A stretch of 64,000 nt of DNA. Origin: Hyphomicrobiales bacterium (lineage in GTDB: Bacteria > Pseudomonadota > Alphaproteobacteria > Rhizobiales > Rhizobiaceae). Within the stretch, counting starts at the first letter, position 1. Every line of letters begins with the position of its first letter. The translations under genes and the position numbers were made by a program. Where the stretch lies: the NCBI GenBank assembly GCA_900473745.1, contig UCMW01000019.1, positions 62,001-126,000 of the forward strand, given 5' to 3'. This document shows, in pieces, positions 35,680 to 42,863 of the stretch. A model generated the notes under the pieces. That model was not told the origin of the DNA. It ran no database searches and was given only the letters and a program-made list of their open reading frames with translations.

Positions 35680-37267
35680 GAGCGGCGGCCTCCGGGGCAG
35701 TCTGAAGGCCATGAACGCCACCCATGAGGATACCGATGCGCTCGCGGGTCATTGTCGACGCGGGATAGGCATCAGACAGTCTGCCTTCCGAGATGGCGGC
35801 AATCGATGTGGCGACTTCGAAGATCTCGTCGAGATCCTGGCTTATGACGACGACAGCCGAACCGCTCTTGGCGAGATCGACCAGCGCCTGGCGGATGCGG
35901 CTGGCGGCACCCGCGTCGACACCCCAGGTCGGCTGGTTGACAACAAGGACCGAAGGCTGGCGGTCGAGTTCGCGACCGACGATGAATTTCTGCAGATTGC
36001 CACCCGAGAGCGAGCCGGCGGAAGGATCATCACCGCTCTTGCGCACGTCCATCATCTCGGAAATGCGGCGTGCCGCCTGCTGGATCAGGCCATGGCGGAT
36101 GAGACCAAGCTTGCCGCCCGAGAGATAGGCAGCGCGATCAGAGGCATTGCGGGACAGAAAGAGATTTTCGGAAAGGCTCATGGCCGGGATGGCCGCATGG
36201 CCGTGGCGCTCCTCGGGCACGAAACCGGCGCCGAGCAGCCGGCGCTCATTGATCCCAAGGCGACCGACCGATTTACCACGCAGGCGGATCGCATCGGGAT
36301 TGTGAACTGGATATTCGCCGGACAAGGCGTCGAAGAGCTCGCTCTGGCCATTGCCGGCAACACCCGCGATGGCGAGGATCTCGCCAGCCTTGACGGTCAT
36401 GGACACAGTTTTCAGTGGCATGGCAAAGGGTGTGCGCGGGCTGACCGACAGATCCGTCACCTGGAGCTGGACAGCACCGTCTGTCGGCGGCTCGACCTTT
36501 TCAACGCCGGCGACATCGGCGCCGACCATCATGCGTGCAAGCGAAGCGGGTGTTTCCTGGCGCGGATCGCAGGCGCCCGTCACCTTGCCGTGGCGCAGCA
36601 CTGTGGCACGGTCGCAGATGCGCTGCACCTCTTCGAGCCGGTGACTGATATAGAGAACCGAGCGCCCTTCCGCCTTCAACTTGAACAGCGTCTCGAACAG
36701 TTTGTCGGCTTCCTGCGGTGTCAGCACCGAGGTCGGCTCGTCGAGGATGATGAGCTTGGGGTTCTGCAAAAGCGCGCGGACGATTTCGATGCGCTGGCGC
36801 TCGCCGACCGAGAGATCGGCCACATGGGCATACGGATCCAGCGGGAGACCATAGGCCACAGACAGTTCCGCCGCCTTTTTCGCGAGATCGGAAATCGAGA
36901 TCTTCTCGTCGAGGGAAAGCGCGATATTTTCGGCGACCGTCAAAGCCTCAAACAGCGAAAAATGCTGGAAAACCATACCGATGCCGAGGCGGCGGGCAGC
37001 GGCGGGATTGGGGATCGCCCGATCCGTGCCTTCCCAGCCTATCGTGCCGGCGGATGGGGCGAGAATGCCGAATAGCATCTTGACGAGGGTCGACTTTCCG
37101 GCGCCGTTTTCACCGAGAAGTGCGTGGATCTCACCATGGCCGATATCGAGATCGATGCCATCGCAAGCCTTGAAACTGCCGAACAGCTTCGTCAGGCCGC
37201 GCACGGTCAACAGCGGCTTGTCACCCTCGGGCGATTGTTGCGGCACAGGTCCCCCTTGCACTCTCAT
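35669..37267 (-). CDS. ABC transporter ATP-binding protein with two nucleotide-binding domains
   Basis: A 532-residue duplicated ATPase of the ribose/nucleoside transporter type. The N-terminal domain has Walker A GENGAGKS, signature LSVGERQRIEIVRAL, Walker B LIILDEPTSVL; the C-terminal domain has a divergent P-loop GVAGNGQSE and LSGGNLQKFIVGRELDRQPSVLVV, the usual degenerate second site in this group. It is the first gene of the operon, with promoter expected in the 116 bases after pcs. The order ATPase-permease-permease-binding protein differs from the binding-protein-first order commoner in such operons. Confidence 0.93.
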   Translation of the reverse strand: MRVQGGPVPQQSPEGDKPLLTVRGLTKLFGSFKACDGIDLDIGHGEIHALLGENGAGKSTLVKMLFGILAPSAGTIGWEGTDRAIPNPAAARRLGIGMVFQHFSLFEALTVAENIALSLDEKISISDLAKKAAELSVAYGLPLDPYAHVADLSVGERQRIEIVRALLQNPKLIILDEPTSVLTPQEADKLFETLFKLKAEGRSVLYISHRLEEVQRICDRATVLRHGKVTGACDPRQETPASLARMMVGADVAGVEKVEPPTDGAVQLQVTDLSVSPRTPFAMPLKTVSMTVKAGEILAIAGVAGNGQSELFDALSGEYPVHNPDAIRLRGKSVGRLGINERRLLGAGFVPEERHGHAAIPAMSLSENLFLSRNASDRAAYLSGGKLGLIRHGLIQQAARRISEMMDVRKSGDDPSAGSLSGGNLQKFIVGRELDRQPSVLVVNQPTWGVDAGAASRIRQALVDLAKSGSAVVVISQDLDEIFEVATSIAAISEGRLSDAYPASTMTRERIGILMGGVHGLQTAPEAAAHAH

Positions 37268-37339
37268 GCGTCAAGGCCAGGTCTTCCGCCCGGTCCATCG
37301 CTCAATTCATAACCGGTTTGTGGCAGCGCACAATATATA

Positions 37340-37364
37340 GGCAAAAGTTTTTTTTGGTTTTGCC
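37340..37364. repeat. Inverted repeat enclosing an eight-T run, between pcs and the BMP operon
   Basis: GGCAAAA-N11-TTTTGCC, perfect 7-bp arms whose 11-base loop contains T8 on the plus strand. It lies 20 bases beyond the pcs stop and 73 bases before the operon start. It could be an unconventional terminator of pcs or an operator; no standard T tail follows on the minus strand. Confidence 0.4.
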
Positions 37365-37383
37365 CAGCCATTGCTGCGAGGCG

Positions 37384-38112
37384 TCAGCCCCGCCGTCCAA
37401 GTCCCGGGAAAAACTGCAGTATGCCGCCGATCACATAGAGATAGATTCCGGTCAGGATCATGCCCCAAACTACCCAGGCAGGCGACTGGAAATGCAGAAG
37501 AAGTGCATAGCCGCCGAAGGCACACCAGAGCAGGAACACAGCCATGTTGAAGCTGCGCATGCGCTTAACGCGGACGGGGTGCAGGAAATAGATCGGCAGA
37601 AAAGTGAGGAAGACGGAGACGAGGACAACGACGAGGGCCGTCGTTGCGCTGGCATCGATGACGAAGAGCGTGAAGATCACCATGTTCCAGACGACCGGGA
37701 AGCCGGAGAAGAAGTATTCGTCCGTCTTCATGCCCATATCGGCATAATAGATGGCGCTCGACACGACGATCAGGCCGGCAGCGACGAAGGACCAGGGCTC
37801 GCCGATCATACCGCTCTGGTAAAGCGCAAAGGCCGGTAGCAGCACATAGGTGACATAGTCGATGATGTTGTCGAGCGTGTCGCCGGACCAGTTCGGCAGG
37901 ACCTCCTTGACGCGGACCTTGCGGGCGATCGGGCCATCGATGCCATCGACGAGAAGCGCCAGGCCAAGCCACCAGAACATGTCGACGAAGCGGCGTTCGC
38001 CAGCGGCCACGACACCGAGGAATGCGAGAAAGGATCCGGAAGCGGTCAGGATATGGACCGAAAATGCGCGGATCTCGGCATAAGGTACCCGCTTGTAATT
38101 GAAGATCTTCAT
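37384..38112 (-). CDS. pcs: Phosphatidylcholine synthase
   Basis: Pcs condenses CDP-diacylglycerol with free choline to give phosphatidylcholine directly, the choline-dependent route found in rhizobia, Brucella and other host-associated bacteria. The 242-residue protein has eight hydrophobic segments and a CDP-alcohol phosphatidyltransferase motif in VDGIDGPIARKVRVKEVLPN followed by WSGDTLDNIIDY (DG-x2-AR ... G-x3-D-x3-D). The N-terminus MKIFNYKRVPYAEIRAFSVH is close to the Sinorhizobium enzyme as I recall it, and fixes the start at 38112 rather than seven codons upstream. A betaine-type transporter at 45-48 kb is the nearest quaternary-amine system, but no choline oxidase genes are present here. 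Confidence 0.93.
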   Translation of the reverse strand: MKIFNYKRVPYAEIRAFSVHILTASGSFLAFLGVVAAGERRFVDMFWWLGLALLVDGIDGPIARKVRVKEVLPNWSGDTLDNIIDYVTYVLLPAFALYQSGMIGEPWSFVAAGLIVVSSAIYYADMGMKTDEYFFSGFPVVWNMVIFTLFVIDASATTALVVVLVSVFLTFLPIYFLHPVRVKRMRSFNMAVFLLWCAFGGYALLLHFQSPAWVVWGMILTGIYLYVIGGILQFFPGLGRRG

Positions 38113-38300
38113 CCCTGCTCCAGTCGGCGGCACTTCGGAGCAAACGGTATCGGATGAAATTACGGCGTTTGCAACACGAGTGGCGCTCTATGCCAGCATT
38201 TCGACTGCCGGCATTGCGTCGGCTGCGCCAATCGGGCCCATGGATTTTATGGCAGCGTGGAACTAGATATCATCGGGAAATGCCATCGAGGGATCCGACA

Positions 38301-39506
38301 ATGAGCCACGAATTCGACATCGCCGTGATCGGAGCGGGCCCGGCCGGCCAGATCGCCGCCATTGCCATGGCACGGGGCGGGCGTAAAGTCGTGCTCGTGG
38401 GTCCCGCGCCCGACGGTTCGGATCGGCGGACCACGGCGCTCATGGATCAGTCGCTGGCGATGATGGAGCGCCTCGGCCTGTGGCAGGAACTGAGGGGCCG
38501 AACGGCTCCCCTTCAGGTCATGCAGATCATCGACGGGACGAACCGGCTGCTGCGTGCGCCGACGGTCGCCTTCCGCAGCGCCGAGATCGGGCTGGAGGCC
38601 TTCGGCTACAATATTCCCAATTCGGCACTGCTGGAGACGTTGTCGAAGGCTGTGGCCGCTGAACCATTGATCACCCGCAACACAAGCGCTGCCGACACGA
38701 TTCATATCGGCACGGACGGCGTGACGATCGGGCTTTCCGGTGGCGAGCTTGTTGAGGCTGCCTTTGCGATCGGCGCCGATGGGCGGCGATCCAACACACG
38801 CGAAAGCGCTGGCGTCGGCGTGAAGACCTGGTCCTATCCGCAGACGGCCGTGGTGATGAATTTTGCCCATACGCTGCCGCATCAGAACATATCGACGGAA
38901 TTTCACACCGAATCGGGGCCGTTCACGCAGGTCCCCCTGCCCGGCCAGCGTTCGAGCCTTGTCTGGGTGGTGGCACCGCCGGAAGCCGAGCGGTTGACAT
39001 CGCTCTCTGCCGAGCAGCTTTCGGCCGAAGTGGAAACCCGCATGCAGTCGATGCTCGGCAAGGTGAGCGTGGACGACGGTGTGCAGGCCTGGCCGCTCTC
39101 GGGCATGACGGCCAAGCGCTACGGCAAGGGGCGCGCAGCCTTCGTCGGCGAAGCCGGTCACGCCTTCCCACCGATCGGTGCGCAAGGCCTCAACCTCAGC
39201 CTGCGTGACATCGCGGCTCTGGAAGACATCCTCATCGACGGCGGTTCTGCACCGATTGCCGCAGACAGTGGCGACCGGTTCGACCGCAAGCGCCGGCTCG
39301 ACATAGCAAGCCGCACGGCGAGCGTCGATCTGCTCAACCGCTCGCTGCTGTCGGACCTGCTTCCCGTGCAGATGTTGAGGGCAGCCGGACTGCAGGTGCT
39401 GGCGAGCCTCGGTCCGCTGCGCAATCTCGTGATGCAGGAAGGTGTGGCGCCGGGGCGCGGCCTGAAGAGCCTGCCGTCGCTCCTACGGAAAAAGGTCGGG
39501 CGGTAA
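38301..39506 (+). CDS. UbiH/UbiF/VisC/COQ6-family FAD-dependent hydroxylase
   Basis: A 401-residue flavoprotein monooxygenase of the class that hydroxylates the ubiquinone ring. N-terminal dinucleotide fold IAVIGAGPAGQIAAIAMA, substrate/FAD region ALMDQSLAMMERLGLW, NIPNSALLETL, the central DG motif GADGRRSNTRESAGV, and the C-terminal FAD motif FVGEAGHAFPPIGAQGLNLSLRD. In rhizobia the ubiquinone hydroxylases are UbiL/UbiM-type homologues; which ring position this one serves cannot be told. The ATG at 38301 is preceded by GAGGGA about 10 bases upstream. Its last 24 bases overlap the convergent AEC gene. Confidence 0.9.
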   Translation: MSHEFDIAVIGAGPAGQIAAIAMARGGRKVVLVGPAPDGSDRRTTALMDQSLAMMERLGLWQELRGRTAPLQVMQIIDGTNRLLRAPTVAFRSAEIGLEAFGYNIPNSALLETLSKAVAAEPLITRNTSAADTIHIGTDGVTIGLSGGELVEAAFAIGADGRRSNTRESAGVGVKTWSYPQTAVVMNFAHTLPHQNISTEFHTESGPFTQVPLPGQRSSLVWVVAPPEAERLTSLSAEQLSAEVETRMQSMLGKVSVDDGVQAWPLSGMTAKRYGKGRAAFVGEAGHAFPPIGAQGLNLSLRDIAALEDILIDGGSAPIAADSGDRFDRKRRLDIASRTASVDLLNRSLLSDLLPVQMLRAAGLQVLASLGPLRNLVMQEGVAPGRGLKSLPSLLRKKVGR

Positions 39507-40445
39507 GACGCCGCTGGTGATCGCAAACAGCAGCGCCGAGACCGAGAAGACGGAGATGACGGTCGTGATCAGGATGGTGGCGGAGGCCCGCTCCTGCCAG
39601 ACTCCGTATTGCTGGCCGATGACGAAGACATTGGTCGCTGTCGGCAAGGAGGCGAGCAGGATCGCCGTATAGACCCAAAGCGGGTCGAAGTTGCCGACGA
39701 AGCTCAAAACGACGTAGACCAGGATCGGATGCAGGACGAGCTTGATAGGCACGATGTAGCCGATCTCGGCGGGGATGCGCTTCAAGGGGCGGAGTGCCAG
39801 CGTGACGCCCATGGCAAACAATGCGCACGGCGCAGCCGCCTGGGCCAGATAGCCGATCAGGCGCTGGAGCGCGAGCGGCGGCTCGAAGGCCAGGGCTGCG
39901 GCGAGGAAACCGACCAAGGTGGCGATGATGAAGGGATGCGTCAGGATCTTCCTGACGACATCGAGGGCGAGCTGCGCGGGCGGCCGCTTGTCGCCCCCGG
40001 CAAAGGCCATCATGGCGGGCGCGACCATGAAATGCACAGCGTTCTCGAAGCAGAAGACAAGTGCCACCGGGACGGCCGCCTTCTCGCCGAAGGCGAGCAG
40101 TGACAGGCCCGGCCCCATGTAGCCGATATTGCCATAGGCGCCGGCAAGCGCCTGTACCGTGGATTCGGCGATGTTGTTACCGCGAACATAGCGGCCGATG
40201 AAGAAAACCAGGATGAAGATGGAATAGGTTGCAGCAAGGCAGGCGGCGATGAAGTCGATGCGCGTGAGTTCCTCGATAGGCGTGCGCGAGACAAGCTTGA
40301 AGAAGAGTGCTGGCAGCGAAACGTAGATGACGAAGAAGTTCAGCCAGCCGAGCGCCTGGGCCGAATGATCGCCAAACTTGCCCGAGACATAGCCGATCAG
40401 GATCAGGCCGAAGAACGGCAGCACCAGCGCGATGATGTCCGCCAT
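39483..40445 (-). CDS. AEC-family (auxin efflux carrier-like) transporter
   Basis: A 320-residue membrane protein with ten helices of the AEC family, which in bacteria includes malonate and other carboxylate carriers. Features are ALVLPFFGLILIGYVSGKFG, FFVIYVSLPALFFKLVSR and GNIGYMGPGLSLLAFG in the first half, and LFAMGVTLALRP in the second. The ATG at 40445 has GGAGGAGAG 5 to 6 bases upstream, a very strong signal. It follows ccdA by 41 bases on the same strand, and its 3' end overlaps the convergent hydroxylase gene by 24 bases. Confidence 0.9.
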   Translation of the reverse strand: MADIIALVLPFFGLILIGYVSGKFGDHSAQALGWLNFFVIYVSLPALFFKLVSRTPIEELTRIDFIAACLAATYSIFILVFFIGRYVRGNNIAESTVQALAGAYGNIGYMGPGLSLLAFGEKAAVPVALVFCFENAVHFMVAPAMMAFAGGDKRPPAQLALDVVRKILTHPFIIATLVGFLAAALAFEPPLALQRLIGYLAQAAAPCALFAMGVTLALRPLKRIPAEIGYIVPIKLVLHPILVYVVLSFVGNFDPLWVYTAILLASLPTATNVFVIGQQYGVWQERASATILITTVISVFSVSALLFAITSGVLPPDLFP

Positions 40446-40486
40446 CGCTCTCTCCTCCAGAACGCGAACCTGCGCCCGGTCCGGAC

Positions 40487-41233
40487 TTAGCCGATTTGCG
40501 AGAGGATTGGAAAGGTCTGCTGGAACCAGATCGCCATGTCGGAGACGTAACCGAAGATGAAAGCAAGTCCTGTCAGCACGAGAAGCGCGCCCATTGCCTT
40601 TTCCACCAGCCCGAGATGACGGCGGAAGCGGGTAAGGAAACGCATGAAGGCACCGGAGAAACCGGCTGCGATCCAGAAGGGCACGGCAAGGCCGAGCGAA
40701 TAGATGGCAAGCAATAGGGCGCCATCGCCGACGGTCTCCTTCGAAGCCGCCACGCCGAGGATCGCCCCGAGGACCGGCCCGATACAAGGCGTCCAGCCAA
40801 ACGCAAAGGCGAGACCCATGACATAGGCGCCCGACAACGTCGCCGGTTTCCCGCCGCCGGCGAACCTGTATTCCGACGATAGGAGGCCAAGGCGAAAGAC
40901 GCCGAGGAAATTCAAACCCATGACGATGATGATGGCGCCGCCGATCTTGGAGAGCAGATCCATGTGCTGACGCAAGAGGCCGCCGATGGTGGAGGCGCCG
41001 GCACCGAGCAAGACGAAGACGGTGGCAAAGCCGAGGGTAAAAACCAGAGCGGTCAGAAACACCGTGCGTCGGGCAGCGGCGTTTTCGGCTTGCGCGCCAT
41101 CACGGAACTGATCGACCGAAATACCCGCCATGTAACAGAGATAGGGCGGCACGAGCGGCAGCACGCAGGGCGACAGAAAGGACAGGGCTCCGGCCAGAAG
41201 CGCGCTGAAAAAGGAAATATCGGCAATCGACAC
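40487..41233 (-). CDS. ccdA: Cytochrome c biogenesis protein CcdA (DsbD transmembrane type)
   Basis: CcdA carries reductant from cytoplasmic thioredoxin across the inner membrane for cytochrome c maturation. Six membrane helices are visible, with the two redox cysteines in the family positions, SPCVLPLVPPYLCY in helix 1 and FGWTPCIGPVLGAI in helix 4. The likely start is GTG at 41233 (SIADISFFSALLAGALSFLSPC), with CCGGAG 6 bases upstream, giving 248 residues; the frame is open further 5' but without similarity. A TTG two codons earlier is the alternative. It is 185 bases from the divergent tRNA-Lys. Confidence 0.92.
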   Translation of the reverse strand: MSIADISFFSALLAGALSFLSPCVLPLVPPYLCYMAGISVDQFRDGAQAENAAARRTVFLTALVFTLGFATVFVLLGAGASTIGGLLRQHMDLLSKIGGAIIIVMGLNFLGVFRLGLLSSEYRFAGGGKPATLSGAYVMGLAFAFGWTPCIGPVLGAILGVAASKETVGDGALLLAIYSLGLAVPFWIAAGFSGAFMRFLTRFRRHLGLVEKAMGALLVLTGLAFIFGYVSDMAIWFQQTFPILSQIG

Positions 41234-41418
41234 GATCAACTCCGGAACCCGAACCGGGCTCTTCCTAATCCCCCGACCCGGTGCTTGCCAATCACCATTG
41301 CGTAGACTGCGACAAAGACGCCGATTTTTGCTCGGCAAACTGCATTTTTGCGGTTGACCCGTCGGGGTCACCTGCATATGTTCCGCGCACTTCTTGAGGC
41401 GGCGCAAAATCCGCACGG

Positions 41419-41494
41419 GAGAGCGTAGCTCAGCCGGTAGAGCAACTGACTTTTAATCAGTAGGTCCAGGGTTCGAATCCCTGCGCTCTCACCA
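41419..41494 (+). tRNA. tRNA-Lys (UUU)
   Basis: A 76-base cloverleaf including an encoded CCA. Acceptor GAGAGCG (41419-41425) pairs with CGCTCTC, D arm GCTC...GAGC, anticodon stem ACTGA/TCAGT around loop CTTTTAA with anticodon TTT, T arm with the GGTTCGAATCC consensus, discriminator A at 41491 then CCA. Reads AAA and, by wobble, AAG. Confidence 0.97.
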
Positions 41495-41611
41495 CTTTCC
41501 AAAACCGAATTGCCGGCTCTTCACTGCCACAAGACGTCTCCTAGTCGCACGTTTGCCGCGGCCGCCTTCACGTTTCGTTTGGCATGACGGCCATGTTTTC
41601 TCCCTTCTCTG

Positions 41612-41636
41612 CAACCGGAACGCCTGCTTCCGGTTG
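41612..41636 (+). promoter_or_regulatory. Hairpin in the leader between tRNA-Lys and the repeat protein
   Basis: CAACCGGAA-N7-TTCCGGTTG, perfect 9-bp arms, 49 bases before the ATG at 41685. With the following hairpin it gives the 5' leader two consecutive stems. Confidence 0.5.
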
Positions 41637-41646
41637 TATCTGTAGT

Positions 41647-41670
41647 CGGGCGCGGTTGCCCGGCGCTTTT
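41647..41670 (+). terminator. Terminator-like hairpin just before the repeat-protein ribosome binding site
   Basis: CGGGC-GCGGTT-GCCCG then GCGCTTTT, ending one base before AGAGGAGGA. Short stem with a T4 run; it could end the tRNA-Lys transcript or act as an attenuator in the repeat-protein leader. Confidence 0.45.
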
Positions 41671-41684
41671 AGAGGAGGACTATC

Positions 41685-42272
41685 ATGCGTAACACTGTGA
41701 GAATCGCTCTGCTCTCGGGCGCCGTCGCTTTTTCGATGCCCCTGTCCGCAGCGGCGGAAGGGATCAGCATAGGTGGATCGAGAGGAATCTCCGTTGATGT
41801 AGACACATCGGACGGTGTCGGCGTGGATGCATCCGTCGGTGGACGAAACGGGGTCAATGCAAATGCCAATGTCGGCGGAAGCCGCGGCGTCGCTGATGTC
41901 GACGCCTCTGTCGGTGGTTCGCGTGGCATCAACGCGTCGGCCAATGTCAATGCGGGGCGCGGCCTTTCCGCAGACGTCGACGCAGGCGTGGGTGGAGAAG
42001 GTGGCCTCAACGCCTCCGTCGACGCCGACATCGGCGGCTCTGGCACAGGGGTCAATGTCGACCTGGGGCTTGGCCGGCCCACGGAACCGGATGGAGCCGC
42101 CAGCAATCCTGGTTCGGGCGGACTGACGGCTCCGCAGCGCCAGGCACTTCGCGACATGTCGTCCACCGACCGTCAGAGACTGATCAAGCGCTGCGGCGGC
42201 ATCAGCTCTTCGGGCTATGATGCGGCTCTGGTCGAACTCTGCCGACTGCTGCGCCTCAGCGCCTCGCGCTAG
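41685..42272 (+). CDS. Secreted glycine-rich repeat protein, unknown function
   Basis: A 195-residue exported protein with a very strong SD (GAGGAGG, 7 bases before ATG). Residues 1-24 (MRNTVRIALLSGAVAFSMPL then SAAA) form a signal peptide. Residues 28-130 are an imperfect repeat of about 14-17 residues built around (V/I)GG-x2-G-(V/I/L) followed by alternating Val, Asp, Asn, Ala and Ser (for example VDASVGGSRGINASANV), seven units in all; alternating small and polar residues suggest a beta-solenoid or other extended beta form. The C-terminal 45 residues (LTAPQRQALRDMSSTDRQRL, then two Cys at 170 and 186) are helical. I recognise no named family. It stands 190 bases behind tRNA-Lys. Confidence 0.75.
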   Translation: MRNTVRIALLSGAVAFSMPLSAAAEGISIGGSRGISVDVDTSDGVGVDASVGGRNGVNANANVGGSRGVADVDASVGGSRGINASANVNAGRGLSADVDAGVGGEGGLNASVDADIGGSGTGVNVDLGLGRPTEPDGAASNPGSGGLTAPQRQALRDMSSTDRQRLIKRCGGISSSGYDAALVELCRLLRLSASR

Positions 42273-42283
42273 GCGAGAGCCAC

Positions 42284-42311
42284 GACCTGACCCGCCGTCG
42301 CGGGTCGGGTC
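42284..42311 (+). terminator. Hairpin after the repeat-protein gene
   Basis: GACCTGACCCGC-CGTC-GCGGGTCGGGTC, a 12-bp stem with one G-T pair, 11 bases past the stop. The tail (TCAACTAG) is poor in T, so termination would be weak or rho-assisted. Confidence 0.6.
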
Positions 42312-42445
42312 TCAACTAGCAGGGGCGTTGCACGTAGACGCCCAACACCCTATTTCTTCGACATCACTCACATTCTACCGATCGATTTAGCTGATCACCA
42401 ATCGCTGTGTCCTATTCTGGGCCATGCTCAGGCTAGGGGTAGCTC

Positions 42446-42568
42446 ATGCGCGTGATGGTGTTCTTGATGGTGGCGGCGGTGATCAGCATTATTGCGATCA
42501 AACATTCCGATAATTCGCTCGGGACCGGGCGCTTGACCGCATCGCCGGCGGAAGTCGCGACTGGCTGA
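42446..42568 (+). CDS. Small membrane protein, paralogue of the ORF at 42705
   Basis: A 40-residue ORF with AGGGG 7-8 bases before its ATG. One predicted helix (MVFLMVAAVISIIAI) is followed by a polar tail KHSDNSLGTGRLTASPAEV. The neighbouring ORF at 42705 has the same architecture and matching residues (helix of equal length, K-x-S-x-NSLG-x-G-x-L-x-ASP-x-x-V), so both are almost certainly translated and arose by tandem duplication. I recognise no family. The conservation is strongest in the tail next to the membrane. Confidence 0.65.
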   Translation: MRVMVFLMVAAVISIIAIKHSDNSLGTGRLTASPAEVATG

Positions 42569-42626
42569 CGGCTCGAGGCGAAAGACTGTTGCCGAACAGC
42601 AACAGCGCCGAACCTTCGTTTGTATA

Positions 42627-42693
42627 TCCTGCCTGATTACCATGTTATCGGAACTGCTTTCGCCGCAATCTCGTTGTCGATCATCAGGCAGGA
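42627..42693 (+). promoter_or_regulatory. Long stem that pairs with the ribosome binding site of the ORF at 42705
   Basis: TCCTGCCTGAT (42627-42637) and ATCAGGCAGGA (42683-42693) are perfect 11-base complements with a 45-base loop. The 3' arm contains the AGGCAGGAG Shine-Dalgarno, 11-12 bases ahead of the ATG. In RNA the stem would bury the ribosome binding site. Confidence 0.6.
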
Positions 42694-42704
42694 GTAAAAA
42701 AACA

Positions 42705-42830
42705 ATGCGTTACATCTTCATCCTGCTGGTCGCCTCGGTGCTCAGCATTCTCGCTTTCAAGTATTCCAACAATTCGTTGGGTGGAGGTGAACTCATGGCT
42801 TCACCGATGGACGTGAGCCAAGAACAGTAA
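42705..42830 (+). CDS. Small membrane protein, paralogue of the ORF at 42446
   Basis: A 41-residue ORF with GGCAGGAG upstream of its ATG. One predicted helix (YIFILLVASVLSILAF) precedes KYSNNSLGGGELMASPMDV, aligning without gaps to the 42446 product for about 36 residues. The frame is also open from an ATG at 42642 with no SD; alignment with the paralogue favours 42705. The leader holds a perfect 11-bp stem that includes the SD, so translation may be regulated. It ends 33 bases before the convergent cobQ stop. Function unknown. Confidence 0.7.
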   Translation: MRYIFILLVASVLSILAFKYSNNSLGGGELMASPMDVSQEQ

Positions 42831-42863
42831 TATTTCGCCTCACAGGAAGAATCTGCCGGCCTT

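Noticed and set aside
41419..41494. tRNA-Lys as a possible integration (att) site for an island carrying the micro-proteins
   Set aside because: No repeated 3' tRNA segment, integrase or change in composition was visible downstream; cobQ and later genes are core genes.
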